Assembly: GCA_029262375.1 (NCBI GenBank)
Contig: JAJCZM010000031.1
Coordinates: 1-62,786, forward strand
Source: Deltaproteobacteria bacterium
GTDB taxonomy: Bacteria; Desulfobacterota; Binatia; UBA1149; SPBQ01
DNA: 62,786 nucleotides
Reading direction: 5' to 3'
Shown one piece after another: positions 43,681 to 52,977 of this stretch. A program made the position numbers and the translations under genes. The stretch's first letter is position 1. Each line of letters starts with the position of its first letter. The notes beneath the pieces were generated by a model, which had not been told where the DNA came from, did no database searches, and saw only the letters and a list, made by a program, of their open reading frames with translations.

Positions 43681-45423
43681 GTGCACGACATAATCATCCG
43701 AGGCGGTACCGTCATCGACGGTACCGGCAGTGAACCCACCACGGCGGACGTCGCGATCGATGGCGGGCGTATCAGCGCGGTCGGCAAGCTTGCCGAAAGC
43801 GCAAGACAAGAGATCGACGCAGACGGGCTCGCGGTCACACCGGGCTTTGTCGACATTCACACACACTACGACGCGCAGGCGACTTGGGATCCGCATCTCA
43901 CACCGTCGGGCCTTCACGGCGTCACGACCGCGGTCTGCGGCAACTGCGGTGTTGGCTTTGCACCCGTCAAGAAGGATGAACACGACTTCTTGATCGGCTT
44001 GATGGAGGGCGTGGAAGACATTCCTGGCGCCGCGCTTTCTGCCGGAATCCGCTGGGATTGGGAGACGTTTCCGGAGTACCTCGACGCGTTGGATCGCGCC
44101 CCGCTCGCCGTCGATCTCGGCACGCAGGTTCCTCACGGGTCCGTGCGCACCTACGTGATGGGAGAGCGAGGCGCCAACAACGAGCCGGCAACACCCGAGG
44201 ATATCGAGGCCATGGCGGCGATCGTCGCCGAGGGGATGTCAGCCGGAGCACTCGGATTTTCCACGTCGCGAACGATCATGCACACGGCCGTCAACGGAGA
44301 TCCGGTTCCGGGTACTTTCGCAGCCGAAGACGAGCTATTCGGGATCGGCCGTGCGCTTGGCAAGCTCGGTACGGGTGTCTTCGAACTCGCCGGTGCGGGT
44401 GCGGCCGGCGAAGACATCCTCGCTCCCAAGCAAGAGATGGATTGGATGCGACGCCTGTCCGCCGAGATCAAGCGGCCGGTCACGTTCGCGATGCTCCAGG
44501 TCGACGGCGCCCCCGACCTTTGGCGCGAACTATTCGAAATGTCGGAGCGCGCCGCCGAGGAGGGCGCGATGATCTATCCGCAGGTTGCCGGCCGACCGTT
44601 CGGTGTGCTGATCGGTTTCCAGAGCGACTTCAATTTGCTGAGTAAGCGGCCTACCTATCAGGCCATTGCAGAGCTGGATTGGGACGAGCGTATCGCGCGC
44701 CTTCGAGATCCTCAGATCCGTGAGAAGATTCTCTCGGAAGACATTGAACTCGAAGACCCGCTGGAAGCTTACGTCTACTCGGCCTTCGATAAGGTCTTCA
44801 AACTCGGCGAGCCGCTCGACTACGAGCCGGCGCCCGATCGCAGCGTCGCAGCGATCGCCGAGCGCGAGGGACGTCGTCCGATCGAAGTCCTGTACGATTT
44901 CATGCTCGAAAAGAACGGCCGCGAACTGCTCCTGTTCCCGTTGTTCAACTACAGCGGGCTCAATTGCGATCCCATTTACGAGATGATTCATCATCCACGC
45001 GCCGTACTGGGTCTCGGCGATGGCGGAGCGCACTGCGGAGTCATCTGCGATGCCAGCATTCAGACTTTCATGCTCAGCCACTGGGTGCGCGACCGCTCGC
45101 GCGGTTCGCGCATCCCGGTCGAATTGGTGGTCAAGCGTATGACCTCCGATACCGCGGCGCTCTATGGATTGCGCGATCGCGGTATCGTCGCGCCGGGGAT
45201 GAAAGCCGACCTGAACGTGATCGACCTGGAAAATGTCGGGCTCGAGTTGCCCGAGATGGTGCACGATCTTCCCGCGGGGGCGCGTCGTCTCATGCAGCGA
45301 GCGCGCGGCTATCACTCAACTCTGGTTTCCGGACAGGTCGTCATGCAGGGAGGCGAACCCACCGATGCGAGGCCCGGTCGGCTGATTCGCGGCGAACAAG
45401 CCGGCCCGAGCGTCGCGCGCTAG
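43681..45423 (+). CDS. Amidohydrolase, N-acyl-D-amino-acid deacylase-like (paralogue)
   Basis: A 580-residue paralogue of the protein at 4148. It has the same layout: DIHTHYDAQ (58-66), CGNCGVGF (87-94), [16 protein letters not shown] and [10 protein letters not shown]. Near-identical blocks (VMGERGAx[19 protein letters not shown]) show recent common ancestry. It opens with a GTG at 43681. An epoxide hydrolase follows 19 bp downstream, suggesting a hydrolytic step in breaking down a cyclic or amide-bearing compound. The actual substrate is not evident. Confidence 0.88.
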   Translation: MHDIIIRGGTVIDGTGSEPTTADVAIDGGRISAVGKLAESARQEIDADGLAVTPGFVDIHTHYDAQATWDPHLTPSGLHGVTTAVCGNCGVGFAPVKKDEHDFLIGLMEGVEDIPGAALSAGIRWDWETFPEYLDALDRAPLAVDLGTQVPHGSVRTYVMGERGANNEPATPEDIEAMAAIVAEGMSAGALGFSTSRTIMHTAVNGDPVPGTFAAEDELFGIGRALGKLGTGVFELAGAGAAGEDILAPKQEMDWMRRLSAEIKRPVTFAMLQVDGAPDLWRELFEMSERAAEEGAMIYPQVAGRPFGVLIGFQSDFNLLSKRPTYQAIAELDWDERIARLRDPQIREKILSEDIELEDPLEAYVYSAFDKVFKLGEPLDYEPAPDRSVAAIAEREGRRPIEVLYDFMLEKNGRELLLFPLFNYSGLNCDPIYEMIHHPRAVLGLGDGGAHCGVICDASIQTFMLSHWVRDRSRGSRIPVELVVKRMTSDTAALYGLRDRGIVAPGMKADLNVIDLENVGLELPEMVHDLPAGARRLMQRARGYHSTLVSGQVVMQGGEPTDARPGRLIRGEQAGPSVAR

Positions 45424-45442
45424 CGCCGCGACGACGCTCACA

Positions 45443-46597
45443 ATGGCGAGAAAGTTCGAGATCAACGTTGCGGAGTCGGTTCTCGAGGATCTACGAGAGC
45501 GATTGGCGCGTACACGTTTGCCCGACCAGATCGAAGGCTCCGGCTGGGCGTACGGCACTGAGCGCGACTATCTCGCAGACCTCATCGAGTACTGGCGTAC
45601 CGACTACGATTGGCGTGCGCACGAGCGCCTACTGAATCGCTTCGATCACTATGAAGACGACGTGGACGGACTGCGCACGCATTTCATCCATCAGCGCTCC
45701 AAACACGACGATGCGATTCCCCTCTTCATGTCGCACGGGTGGCCCGGATCCGTCTTCGAGTTCTACAAGATCATCGATCCCCTGGTGGACCCCGAGTCGC
45801 ATGGCGGTACGGGGCGCGATGCGTTCCACGTCGTGTGCCCGTCGCTGCCGGGATACGGCTGGTCCGAGGCTCCGCGCGAGCCCGGATTCGACGTTCAGCA
45901 CATGGCGGCCTGGGGCAGCAAGCTCATGGCTGCGCTTGGCTACGATCGTTTTGTTGCACAGGGCGGAGACTGGGGCGGACCGATCTCCGCCTACATCGGG
46001 CGCGACAATCCTGACCACTGCATGGGCGTTCACCTAAATATGGTTATGGGGTTTCCCGAGGCCGGCGACCCGCACGCATTCGACGGACTGAGCGAGCGCG
46101 AGTTGGCGGGGCTGATGAAGATGCGTGAATTCTTCGCCACCGAAGCAGCCTACCAGCAGATTCAGGGGACGAAGCCGCAGAGTCTGGGGTACGGTCTCAA
46201 CGATTCCCCCGTCGGCCTGTGTGCCTGGATTCTAGAAAAGTTCCACGCGTGGTCCGACTGTGACGGTCATGTGGAGAATGTCTTCACACGTGACGAGATT
46301 CTCACGAACGTAATGATCTATTGGGTCACCGAGTCGATTACCTCGTCGATGCGTCTGTACCGCGAGACCTTGCACAGCGGCCTCATGTCCAAGTTCGAGG
46401 GACGGGTGGAAGTCCCCGTCGCCGCTGCGATCTTCCCGCAGGATATGATCATGGCACCGCGCAAGTGGGCCGAGAGGATTTACAACATTCGCCAGTGGAC
46501 CCACTACGAACGCGGCGGCCACTTTGCGGCACTAGAGTTACCGGATGTGTTGATCGAAGATATCCGACGCTTCGGCCGCGTCTTACGCGCCGACTAG
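45443..46597 (+). CDS. Epoxide hydrolase (alpha/beta-hydrolase with EHN domain)
   Basis: A 384-residue microsomal-type epoxide hydrolase. The N-terminal EHN domain has FEINVAESVLEDLRERL and the lid-linked RTDYDWRAHERLLNRF. The oxyanion HGWPGS is at 98-103, the nucleophile Asp176 sits in GGDWGG, and the distal His is in ERGGHFAALE. It adds water to an epoxide to give a diol. It is the partner of the preceding amidohydrolase. Its stop codon overlaps that of the convergent trkH gene in a shared CTAG. Confidence 0.92.
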   Translation: MARKFEINVAESVLEDLRERLARTRLPDQIEGSGWAYGTERDYLADLIEYWRTDYDWRAHERLLNRFDHYEDDVDGLRTHFIHQRSKHDDAIPLFMSHGWPGSVFEFYKIIDPLVDPESHGGTGRDAFHVVCPSLPGYGWSEAPREPGFDVQHMAAWGSKLMAALGYDRFVAQGGDWGGPISAYIGRDNPDHCMGVHLNMVMGFPEAGDPHAFDGLSERELAGLMKMREFFATEAAYQQIQGTKPQSLGYGLNDSPVGLCAWILEKFHAWSDCDGHVENVFTRDEILTNVMIYWVTESITSSMRLYRETLHSGLMSKFEGRVEVPVAAAIFPQDMIMAPRKWAERIYNIRQWTHYERGGHFAALELPDVLIEDIRRFGRVLRAD

Positions 46598-48054
46598 TTC
46601 TTCCAGAACGCGCGCGTGAACAGTACGAACACCGTGTAGATTTCCAGGCGTCCGACGATCATGCAGACGGACAAGATCCATTTGCAGGCGGCGGGTAGCT
46701 GGGCGTAGTTCTCGGTCGGGCCGACCAGGTGAAGGCCGGGTCCGATCGAGTTCATGGCGCTTATGACGGCGGTTACCCCGGTGATCAAGTCCACACCGGT
46801 CGCCAGTACGCCCATCGTCGCGAACACCGTCGTCGTGATGTAGAGCAGGAAATACCCCAGGATGCCCTGCATCGTCGACGTCGTGACGACACGTTGGGCG
46901 ATCGTCACGGGTTGCACGACGTTCGGATGCAAGAGCTTCTTCAGCTCGAGCATCGCGTTCTTCATCACGACGAGAACACGAATGACCTTCACACCGCCGG
47001 CAGTGGATCCTGCGCAACCGCCGAGAAACATGAGTAACACCAGCAGGAACCGCGAGAAGTCCGGCCAGATGTTGAAGTCGTCCGTTCCGAATCCCGTCGT
47101 CGTGATGATGGCCGCCGTTTGGAAGGTAGACGCACGAAACGCCGACGCGAAACTCGCGTAACCGCCCACCTGCATCAGGTTGATCGTGATCAGCAGTGCA
47201 AACACGATGTAGATCCCGACGTAGGTTCGCACTTCGGTTGACTTGAGTAGCGGGCCCGGCTGGCGCCGCAGGAATGCGCGGTACAGGAGCGCAAAACTGA
47301 CCCCCGACAAGAGCATGAAGAAGGTCGTGATGCTCTCGATCGCCACAGAATCGAAGGCGCCGATGCTGGCGTTGCGCGTCGAGAACCCGCCCGTGGCGAC
47401 CGTTGCGAAGCTGTGGGTTACCGCATCGAACCACGACATGCCGAATCCCATGAGGAGCGCGACGAGCACTACGGTCAGGCCGACGTAGACCTGCCACAGT
47501 CGTCGTGACGTCGAGACGATGCGCGGACTGAGCTTGTCCGTTGCGATACCCGTCGATTCGGCGGCGAAGAGCTGCATACCACCGACCGCCAGTTCGGGCA
47601 GAATCGCAACCGACAACACGATGATTCCCATACCGCCGACCCAATGGGCCAGTGCGCGCTGGAACAAATGCGCGTGGGGTAGCATTTCGATGTTCGTGAG
47701 AATCGTAGCTCCCGTGGTCGAGAATCCCGAAGCAGATTCGAACACGGCGTCTGTAAAGGACGGGATCGAGCCTGAGATCCAGAAGGGGATCGAACCGAAC
47801 GCGACGAGCACGAGCCATGCGAGTACGACTCCGAAGAACCCCTCGCGACGCGTGATCTTTCTGCCCGTAAGGCCGCGCCTGCCGCCCGCGAACTGTAGTC
47901 CGGAACCGGTGATCAGCGCCGCAAGGGCGGTAGACGCGTAATGCTCCCATACGGATTCTCCGTACATCAGGCCGATCGCCATCGGGGCAAGGAGCGTCAC
48001 CGCGGCGAAGTAACACGCGCGACTGAGAATGAGGATGAGTGAAGGCGAGCCCAT
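46594..48054 (-). CDS. trkH: Trk potassium uptake channel TrkH
   Basis: A 486-residue membrane protein with four selectivity-filter loops: SASGFSTTGAT, TVATGGFSTRN, ITTTGFGTDD and SAMNSIGPGLH. GGCAGSTAGGVKVIR follows the third pore region, as expected for TrkH/KtrB. It conducts K+ under control of the TrkA ring encoded immediately upstream (gap 4 bp). The ATG at 48054 is the first sensible start. The final helix ends with a short charged tail. Confidence 0.93.
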   Translation of the reverse strand: MGSPSLILILSRACYFAAVTLLAPMAIGLMYGESVWEHYASTALAALITGSGLQFAGGRRGLTGRKITRREGFFGVVLAWLVLVAFGSIPFWISGSIPSFTDAVFESASGFSTTGATILTNIEMLPHAHLFQRALAHWVGGMGIIVLSVAILPELAVGGMQLFAAESTGIATDKLSPRIVSTSRRLWQVYVGLTVVLVALLMGFGMSWFDAVTHSFATVATGGFSTRNASIGAFDSVAIESITTFFMLLSGVSFALLYRAFLRRQPGPLLKSTEVRTYVGIYIVFALLITINLMQVGGYASFASAFRASTFQTAAIITTTGFGTDDFNIWPDFSRFLLVLLMFLGGCAGSTAGGVKVIRVLVVMKNAMLELKKLLHPNVVQPVTIAQRVVTTSTMQGILGYFLLYITTTVFATMGVLATGVDLITGVTAVISAMNSIGPGLHLVGPTENYAQLPAACKWILSVCMIVGRLEIYTVFVLFTRAFWKN

Positions 48055-48058
48055 TCGA

Positions 48059-49411
48059 CTATCCGAACAGCTCTCCGACTTTCGCGACCACACTGCGCAG
48101 CGCAACGATGAACACGTGGTCGCCTGGTTCGAGCTGAGTGGTTTCGGGATCGGGAACGATGATCTCGTCGTTGCGGATGACGACGCCGATTCGAGAGCCT
48201 TCCGGCAGCTTCAGTTTCCCCACCGGTTTCTCTACGAGTTTTTTCGGCGGTCGCTGATCCAACTCGAAGTCGATGAGTTCGCCGAGGTGATTGCCGAGCA
48301 TGGTCGTCGACACCGTCCGGCTCTTGCGCACGAAATGGAGGATCGAGTTGGCCATCGCGCGTGGAGGCGAGATCAGTGCGTCGATTCCGGCGTTACGGGC
48401 AATCGCACCGTAGTCTTGGTTGCCGACGCGTGCGATGACCTTCTCTGCTCCGTAGTATTTGGCTGTGATCGCGCCGAGTAGCGACTTGCTGTCGTCGTCC
48501 ACGAGGACGGCAACCGCTTGGTGCCCGTCTCTTATGTGTTCGTCCATCTCGGCCGGAAGCATCCCGTTGCCGTGGATGACCGTGCATTTTTCGAGCTTTG
48601 CCGCGATTGCTTCCGCGCGCTCCATGTCGTGCTCGACTACTGTGACGTCGAACTTGAGCCGCGAGAGCGCCGATGCGACGTGTTCACCGGTATCGCCGCC
48701 ACCGATCAGAAGTACGCGCTTGATGTGTACGGGATCGGAGCCTCCGAGTCTCAGTACGTCGTTGATTTCTCCCGGGACGCAGAGCACGAGTACTCGGTCG
48801 CCGACCTGGAATCGATCAGTGTCCGTCGTGATCCGTAACTCGTTGCCTGAGAGCGCTCCGACGATCGTGCAGTGCGACGGCAATTCGGCGGACAGTTCGG
48901 AGATCGATCCGAACGCGAACGCGGAGTGTGGCTGTACCGGGAATTCCATCATCACCAGTGAGCCGCCGGCCAACGAGGACACTTGTCCGGGACCGTCGTA
49001 CTGCAGCACGTTCACGACTTGCTCTGCTACTGCCTGCTCCGGGCTGATCAGCAGATCGACACCGTACTCCGCCGCGTTGAGTGCATCGGTGCCGCGCAGG
49101 AATCGCGGATCACGGACGCGACAGACTGTTCGACAGTTCGGTGAAATACGTTCCGCCGTCATTGCGGCGATCAGGTTGGTCTCGTCACTGTGGGTGACGG
49201 CAAGAAGAAGATCGGCCTTGTTCACGCCGGCGCGGAACAGCGCGGCACGCGAAAAGCCGGTGCCGTGAATGACTTGGACGTCTAGCTGGTCGTCGAGTTC
49301 GCGGGCGACTTTCTCGTCCTGCTCGATGACGTAGACGTCTTGTTGCTCCTCGGCGAGCATTCGGGCCAGGTTTCCGCCCACTCGGCCTGCCCCGACGATG
49401 ATGATGTGCAT
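48059..49411 (-). CDS. trkA: Trk potassium uptake regulator TrkA
   Basis: A 450-residue cytoplasmic gating protein with two RCK halves. The first begins IIIVGAGRVGGNLARML (NAD-binding GxGxxG) and the second VLLIGGGDTGEHVASAL. Each is followed by a RCK_C domain (FPVQPHSAFAFGSI and DFELDQRPPKKLVEK). It senses NAD(H)/ATP and controls TrkH. The ATG at 49411 precedes the first strand directly. trkA-trkH order and spacing indicate one operon. Confidence 0.93.
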   Translation of the reverse strand: MHIIIVGAGRVGGNLARMLAEEQQDVYVIEQDEKVARELDDQLDVQVIHGTGFSRAALFRAGVNKADLLLAVTHSDETNLIAAMTAERISPNCRTVCRVRDPRFLRGTDALNAAEYGVDLLISPEQAVAEQVVNVLQYDGPGQVSSLAGGSLVMMEFPVQPHSAFAFGSISELSAELPSHCTIVGALSGNELRITTDTDRFQVGDRVLVLCVPGEINDVLRLGGSDPVHIKRVLLIGGGDTGEHVASALSRLKFDVTVVEHDMERAEAIAAKLEKCTVIHGNGMLPAEMDEHIRDGHQAVAVLVDDDSKSLLGAITAKYYGAEKVIARVGNQDYGAIARNAGIDALISPPRAMANSILHFVRKSRTVSTTMLGNHLGELIDFELDQRPPKKLVEKPVGKLKLPEGSRIGVVIRNDEIIVPDPETTQLEPGDHVFIVALRSVVAKVGELFG

Positions 49412-49511
49412 TGCGAACGCCCCGTTTGGTCCGGCCGGATCAAGCTCCAGCCGACGGCCGAATTCTAGCAGTTCCGTCGTCGAAGCGAGACCGAACGGGC
49501 ACAAAGAAAAA

Positions 49512-49540
49512 GGCGGGCATCCCTGGGGAATGCCCGCCTG
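49512..49540 (-). terminator. Rho-independent terminator of the DUF1329 gene
   Basis: aggcgggcat and atgcccgcct pair perfectly around a 9-nt loop. On the minus strand the hairpin is followed at once by TTTTTCTTTGTG, a proper U-tract. It lies 42 bp after the DUF1329 stop and upstream of trkA, so it separates the two units. Confidence 0.88.
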
Positions 49541-49582
49541 TCCGATCCCACCGCTTTCGGCCGGAAGATCTGCCGATTGCTG

Positions 49583-50866
49583 CTAGCGACCGGCTGCGAT
49601 GATTGCCGACAGTGCGAAGTAGTCGGCCGTCGTACCCGCCTCTTCACCGAGGTTGATGTACCAGCCCTGCTCACCCGGGAATGTCGGGCTGGGCAGCGAG
49701 CAGTGTGTTGCGTGCTCGAGCTGGAAATCGACCATCGTGATCGACGGGTTGTAGCTGACGTCCCAGTCGAAGCCGTACTTGGCTTCGGGAATCGGCTTCT
49801 TGGCGAATTTGTAGTTGTTCACCCACATCTTCCAAAGCTCGCCTGCATTGTCGTACATGTCGGTGGACGGAATGCGGTAGACGTCTTGGTCGATGTTGAT
49901 GACGCGCTTGGAGTACGCATATTGAGGAAGCTTCGACACGCCCTCTACGACCCAGACCGTTCGGGCCTCCCACTTGTCGTCGTGCATGAAGTTGGCCGAA
50001 CCTTCGGACCATGTCACCGGCAGGCTCTCGGAGTGCATCGAACCCATGATCGTGCGCTCGCCGAGGTACTTCCAAGACATCCAAGCAGGGTTACCGGCAT
50101 AGCCGGCGTAGCTGTCTTGGTCGGTATCCTGGCCGAACAATGCATCAGATCGCTGTGCCGACGATAGACGACGCACTCGACGAAGCTGCGGCAAGTAGAG
50201 CCACGAATCATCTTGGCGAGTATGGTCGGAGTATCGGTTCGAGGTGAAGCCGGTTCCCTTTAGATCGAAAGGTTCGATGATCGGGTAGAGCGCTTCTTTG
50301 TAGCGAACGCCGTCCTTGTTGTCCGGGTTCTCGGGTCGGGGATCGACCTCGACGCGCTCCATCCAATATAGGCGACGAATGTGGTCGATCAGAAAGTGTC
50401 GCTCCACGTGAAGCGGGTCGCCGTCTCTACCGACCGCGCCTGTGTCGCAGTCGAAGTTACGTAGGTCGAGGTCGTCTACCGCGATCGCCGCATTGAAGTT
50501 GAAGATGACCTTCTCGGCGATTGCCGGATCGTTCGGGTCGATCGTTGCGAACGGAAGACCGGCAACCATATTCTTGAGGTGCGTTCTGTCTTCGCTCAGC
50601 TCGACTTGCGACGAGTACTTCTCGGTCGCCTCGAGGAAGGGCGGCGGCAGTACGAGCTTGCCGTAATCGCGGACCTTCATCTTGTAGTCGCGATCGATGA
50701 TCCAGTTGAGCCCCGGCGTGAGGTAGTCCGTGTACAAATGCTGGTTCGATTTGTCGATGACCACTCCCGCTTTCGGGAGTGCCTGCTCGGCTTGCGCGGG
50801 CATCGCAGTCGCGAACATCGCGAAAGCGACGGTGCAGATTGCGATCAGCTTACTGATTCTGACCAT
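49583..50866 (-). CDS. DUF1329-family exported protein
   Basis: A 427-residue secreted protein. The signal peptide (MVRISKLIAICTVAFAMFAT) ends near AQAEQ. The DUF1329 domain shows NMVAGLPFATIDPNDP, DDSWLYLPQLRRVRRLSSAQ, WKYLGERTIMGSMHSE and RTVWVVEGVSK. DUF1329 resembles outer-membrane lipoprotein-sorting folds and often accompanies RND lipid/hydrocarbon exporters; one such exporter is 8 kb away. GGAGG 10 nt before the ATG at 50866 fixes the start. A strong terminator follows. Confidence 0.87.
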   Translation of the reverse strand: MVRISKLIAICTVAFAMFATAMPAQAEQALPKAGVVIDKSNQHLYTDYLTPGLNWIIDRDYKMKVRDYGKLVLPPPFLEATEKYSSQVELSEDRTHLKNMVAGLPFATIDPNDPAIAEKVIFNFNAAIAVDDLDLRNFDCDTGAVGRDGDPLHVERHFLIDHIRRLYWMERVEVDPRPENPDNKDGVRYKEALYPIIEPFDLKGTGFTSNRYSDHTRQDDSWLYLPQLRRVRRLSSAQRSDALFGQDTDQDSYAGYAGNPAWMSWKYLGERTIMGSMHSESLPVTWSEGSANFMHDDKWEARTVWVVEGVSKLPQYAYSKRVINIDQDVYRIPSTDMYDNAGELWKMWVNNYKFAKKPIPEAKYGFDWDVSYNPSITMVDFQLEHATHCSLPSPTFPGEQGWYINLGEEAGTTADYFALSAIIAAGR

Positions 50867-51193
50867 GTCCTGGTGTCCTCCGGTCGGGCGCGGGGCGATG
50901 TTCTGGTCGAGTTGGTCGATCCGGTCCCCGCGCAACGGCGTTTTTACCACTAAACCATCCGCCAAAGCGAGCGAGCCACCCCGTCCGGTTGCTGCGAACC
51001 GTAACAACTTGAGATCGAAACGGTTTTTGCGGTCGCCGAGGACGAAATTCGACGCAAATCGGCACTCGATTCGGCTCTTACACGTGTTGCGACAGCCTGC
51101 TAGTTTGCGAGACCCGCGCGGCCGAGACTTGCGTCCGGTCGCCGCACGAGGGTCGCGCTTGGCTGCGTGGCCCGCCATGACGAGGCAGGCTGA
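50867..51193. other. Divergent intergenic region (DUF1329 / MaoC-like)
   Basis: About 330 bp between two outward-reading genes. Promoters for both should lie here, but I cannot pick out elements with confidence. No repeat or RNA gene is visible. Confidence 0.4.
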
Positions 51194-52057
51194 GTGTCAT
51201 TACAACAAGTCGTCGGTCAGACCTTCGGTCCCTACGTGTATACCTACGGCCCCCGGGAGGTCATGCTCTACGCACTCGGGGTCGGAGCCGACAACCGGGA
51301 TCTAGACTACTTGTATGAAGCGCGGGGCCCGCGCGTGTTGCCGACGTTCTTCGGTGCCGCTGCGTTCGCGGATTCTTGCGACGTCGTTCTCGAAGCGCTC
51401 AATTTGGCCGGTAAACCCCTGATCCACACGGATCAGGAACTGATCCTGACCGGCGACCTTCCGCCGGCGGGTTGCCTGGTCAATCTGCTTACCGTTACTC
51501 GCGTTCATGATGCCGGTACCGGTGCGGTGATCGACGTGGAGTGTCTGACCGAGGTCGATGCGCAGCCGGTGTGCCGAACGAAGGTTGGTCTGTTTGCGCT
51601 CGGCGCCGGGGGCTTCGGCGGCAACGGCGCGCACGACGCTGAGCGCCACCCGCCGCCGGCGCGTCCGCCCGACCGCGTGATCGCGATGTCGACCCGACCC
51701 GATCAGTCGCTGTTGTATCGACTGAGCTTCCTGCACCCCATCGAGCCGGGCAAGCGTGGGCAGCAAGCCTGCGATCCGCATGTGGATCCCGAATCCGCGC
51801 GCGCCGCCGGTTTCGATGCGCCGGTGCTGCACGGCATCTGTACGCTGGGATTTCTCTGTCGCGCCGCCATGGCCGAGCTCGATCGTATCGGAGCGAAAGG
51901 GATGTCGCGGTTCGTTGGCCGATTCACGGCGCCTGCTCATCCGGGTGCGTCGCTGACCGCAGAGATGTGGCACCACGAGCAGCGCATTGTTGCTCGACTG
52001 CGCAGCGACGACGGCGCGGAGGTCATCTCCGATGCGGCCGTAGACTTCGATCGCTGA
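51194..52057 (+). CDS. MaoC-like double-hotdog protein, hydratase motif altered
   Basis: A 287-residue protein of the 2-enoyl-CoA hydratase-2 (MFE-2/MaoC) type. The N-terminal half has LYALGVGADNRDLDYLYE and the C-terminal half DPESARAAGFDAPVLHGICT, both typical. The catalytic segment normally reads LSGDxNPLHxDP. Here it is LSFLHPIEPGKRGQQACDPH (178-197), longer and lacking the Gly-Asp. Hydratase activity is therefore doubtful; it may bind acyl-CoA or act differently. An SDR gene follows at 48 bp. Confidence 0.75.
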   Translation: MSLQQVVGQTFGPYVYTYGPREVMLYALGVGADNRDLDYLYEARGPRVLPTFFGAAAFADSCDVVLEALNLAGKPLIHTDQELILTGDLPPAGCLVNLLTVTRVHDAGTGAVIDVECLTEVDAQPVCRTKVGLFALGAGGFGGNGAHDAERHPPPARPPDRVIAMSTRPDQSLLYRLSFLHPIEPGKRGQQACDPHVDPESARAAGFDAPVLHGICTLGFLCRAAMAELDRIGAKGMSRFVGRFTAPAHPGASLTAEMWHHEQRIVARLRSDDGAEVISDAAVDFDR

Positions 52058-52105
52058 CGCATCCGAATTTCGTTGCCATCGTTCACCTGCTACGAGGGAT
52101 ATGCC

Positions 52106-52918
52106 ATGAGAGATATATTGGGATACGCCGGGAAAACCGTCGTCGTTACGGGTGCGGCAACGGGAATGGGCAACGCTGCGGCACGCACGCTCGTGGACCA
52201 CGGCGCCGAGGTCCATACGCTCGACGTCGCTGCGGTAGACATCAACGGTACGACGAATATCGCTTGCGATCTCGGCGACGCCACTTCGATCGAGGCGGCC
52301 GTCGCCAAGCTTCCAGCGCGCGTGGACAGGCTCTTCAACTGTGCCGGTGTGCCGGGGCCGCCGAAGTTCAGTGAGCTGCAGACGACAATCATCAATTTCG
52401 TCGGATTGCGTCATGTGACGGAAACACTCCTGGGTCACATCCCTGATGGGGGCGCGGTTGCGAGCATCACTTCTGCCGCCGGGATGGGCTACAAAGGCAA
52501 TCTCGAGCGCATCAATGAATTGCTCGACACCCCCGACTTCGGTGCGGCCACTGCTTGGCTCGAGGCGCACCCGGAAGCGAACAACGGTTATCTATTCTCC
52601 AAGCAGTGCATCACGGCGTATACGAAAAAGCGTGCGCACGAACTCGTTGATCGTCGCATCCGCATGAACTGCATCAGCCCGTCGCCCACCGATACGCCGA
52701 TGCTCTCTGATTTTCACGCGCAGGTCGGTCAGGAATTCTTGGAAGAGCACTACCTGTCGCCGGTCGGTCGCAACTCGACGCCGGAGGAGCAGGCCGAGCC
52801 GTTGATTCTTCTCAACAGCGACGCCGCCCGATTCGTCAGCGGGCAAAATCTATTCGTCGATTTCGGCTATGCCGGCGGGGTCGATCTCGGTCTTCGCGAA
52901 GCGTTGGGGTTGATCTGA
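52106..52918 (+). CDS. Short-chain dehydrogenase (hydroxysteroid-type)
   Basis: A 270-residue NAD(P)-dependent oxidoreductase of the classical SDR family. TGAATGMG (15-22) binds the cofactor, NCAG (78-81) follows, and the catalytic Ser123, Tyr162 and Lys166 sit in ITSAAG and YLFSK. The organisation is like bacterial 3-alpha-hydroxysteroid dehydrogenases, including the long loop between Ser and Tyr. The ATG at 52106 precedes a normal first strand. It is flanked by the MaoC-like gene and an epimerase/reductase in the same direction. Confidence 0.9.
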   Translation: MRDILGYAGKTVVVTGAATGMGNAAARTLVDHGAEVHTLDVAAVDINGTTNIACDLGDATSIEAAVAKLPARVDRLFNCAGVPGPPKFSELQTTIINFVGLRHVTETLLGHIPDGGAVASITSAAGMGYKGNLERINELLDTPDFGAATAWLEAHPEANNGYLFSKQCITAYTKKRAHELVDRRIRMNCISPSPTDTPMLSDFHAQVGQEFLEEHYLSPVGRNSTPEEQAEPLILLNSDAARFVSGQNLFVDFGYAGGVDLGLREALGLI

Positions 52919-52977
52919 CGCGACGGCATCCGCAGTGCCGGCTCTTGCTGGTACCGGGCACTTGCTGACGACTCATC

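Noticed and set aside
46583..48016. 477-codon open frame on the minus strand over trkH
   Set aside because: Same strand, wrong frame. The TrkH frame has all four selectivity-filter motifs; this one is a high-GC shadow.
51302..52570. 422-codon open frame antisense to the MaoC-like and SDR genes
   Set aside because: It spans two well-supported genes on the other strand, contains no recognisable domain and is explained by GC-rich codon structure.
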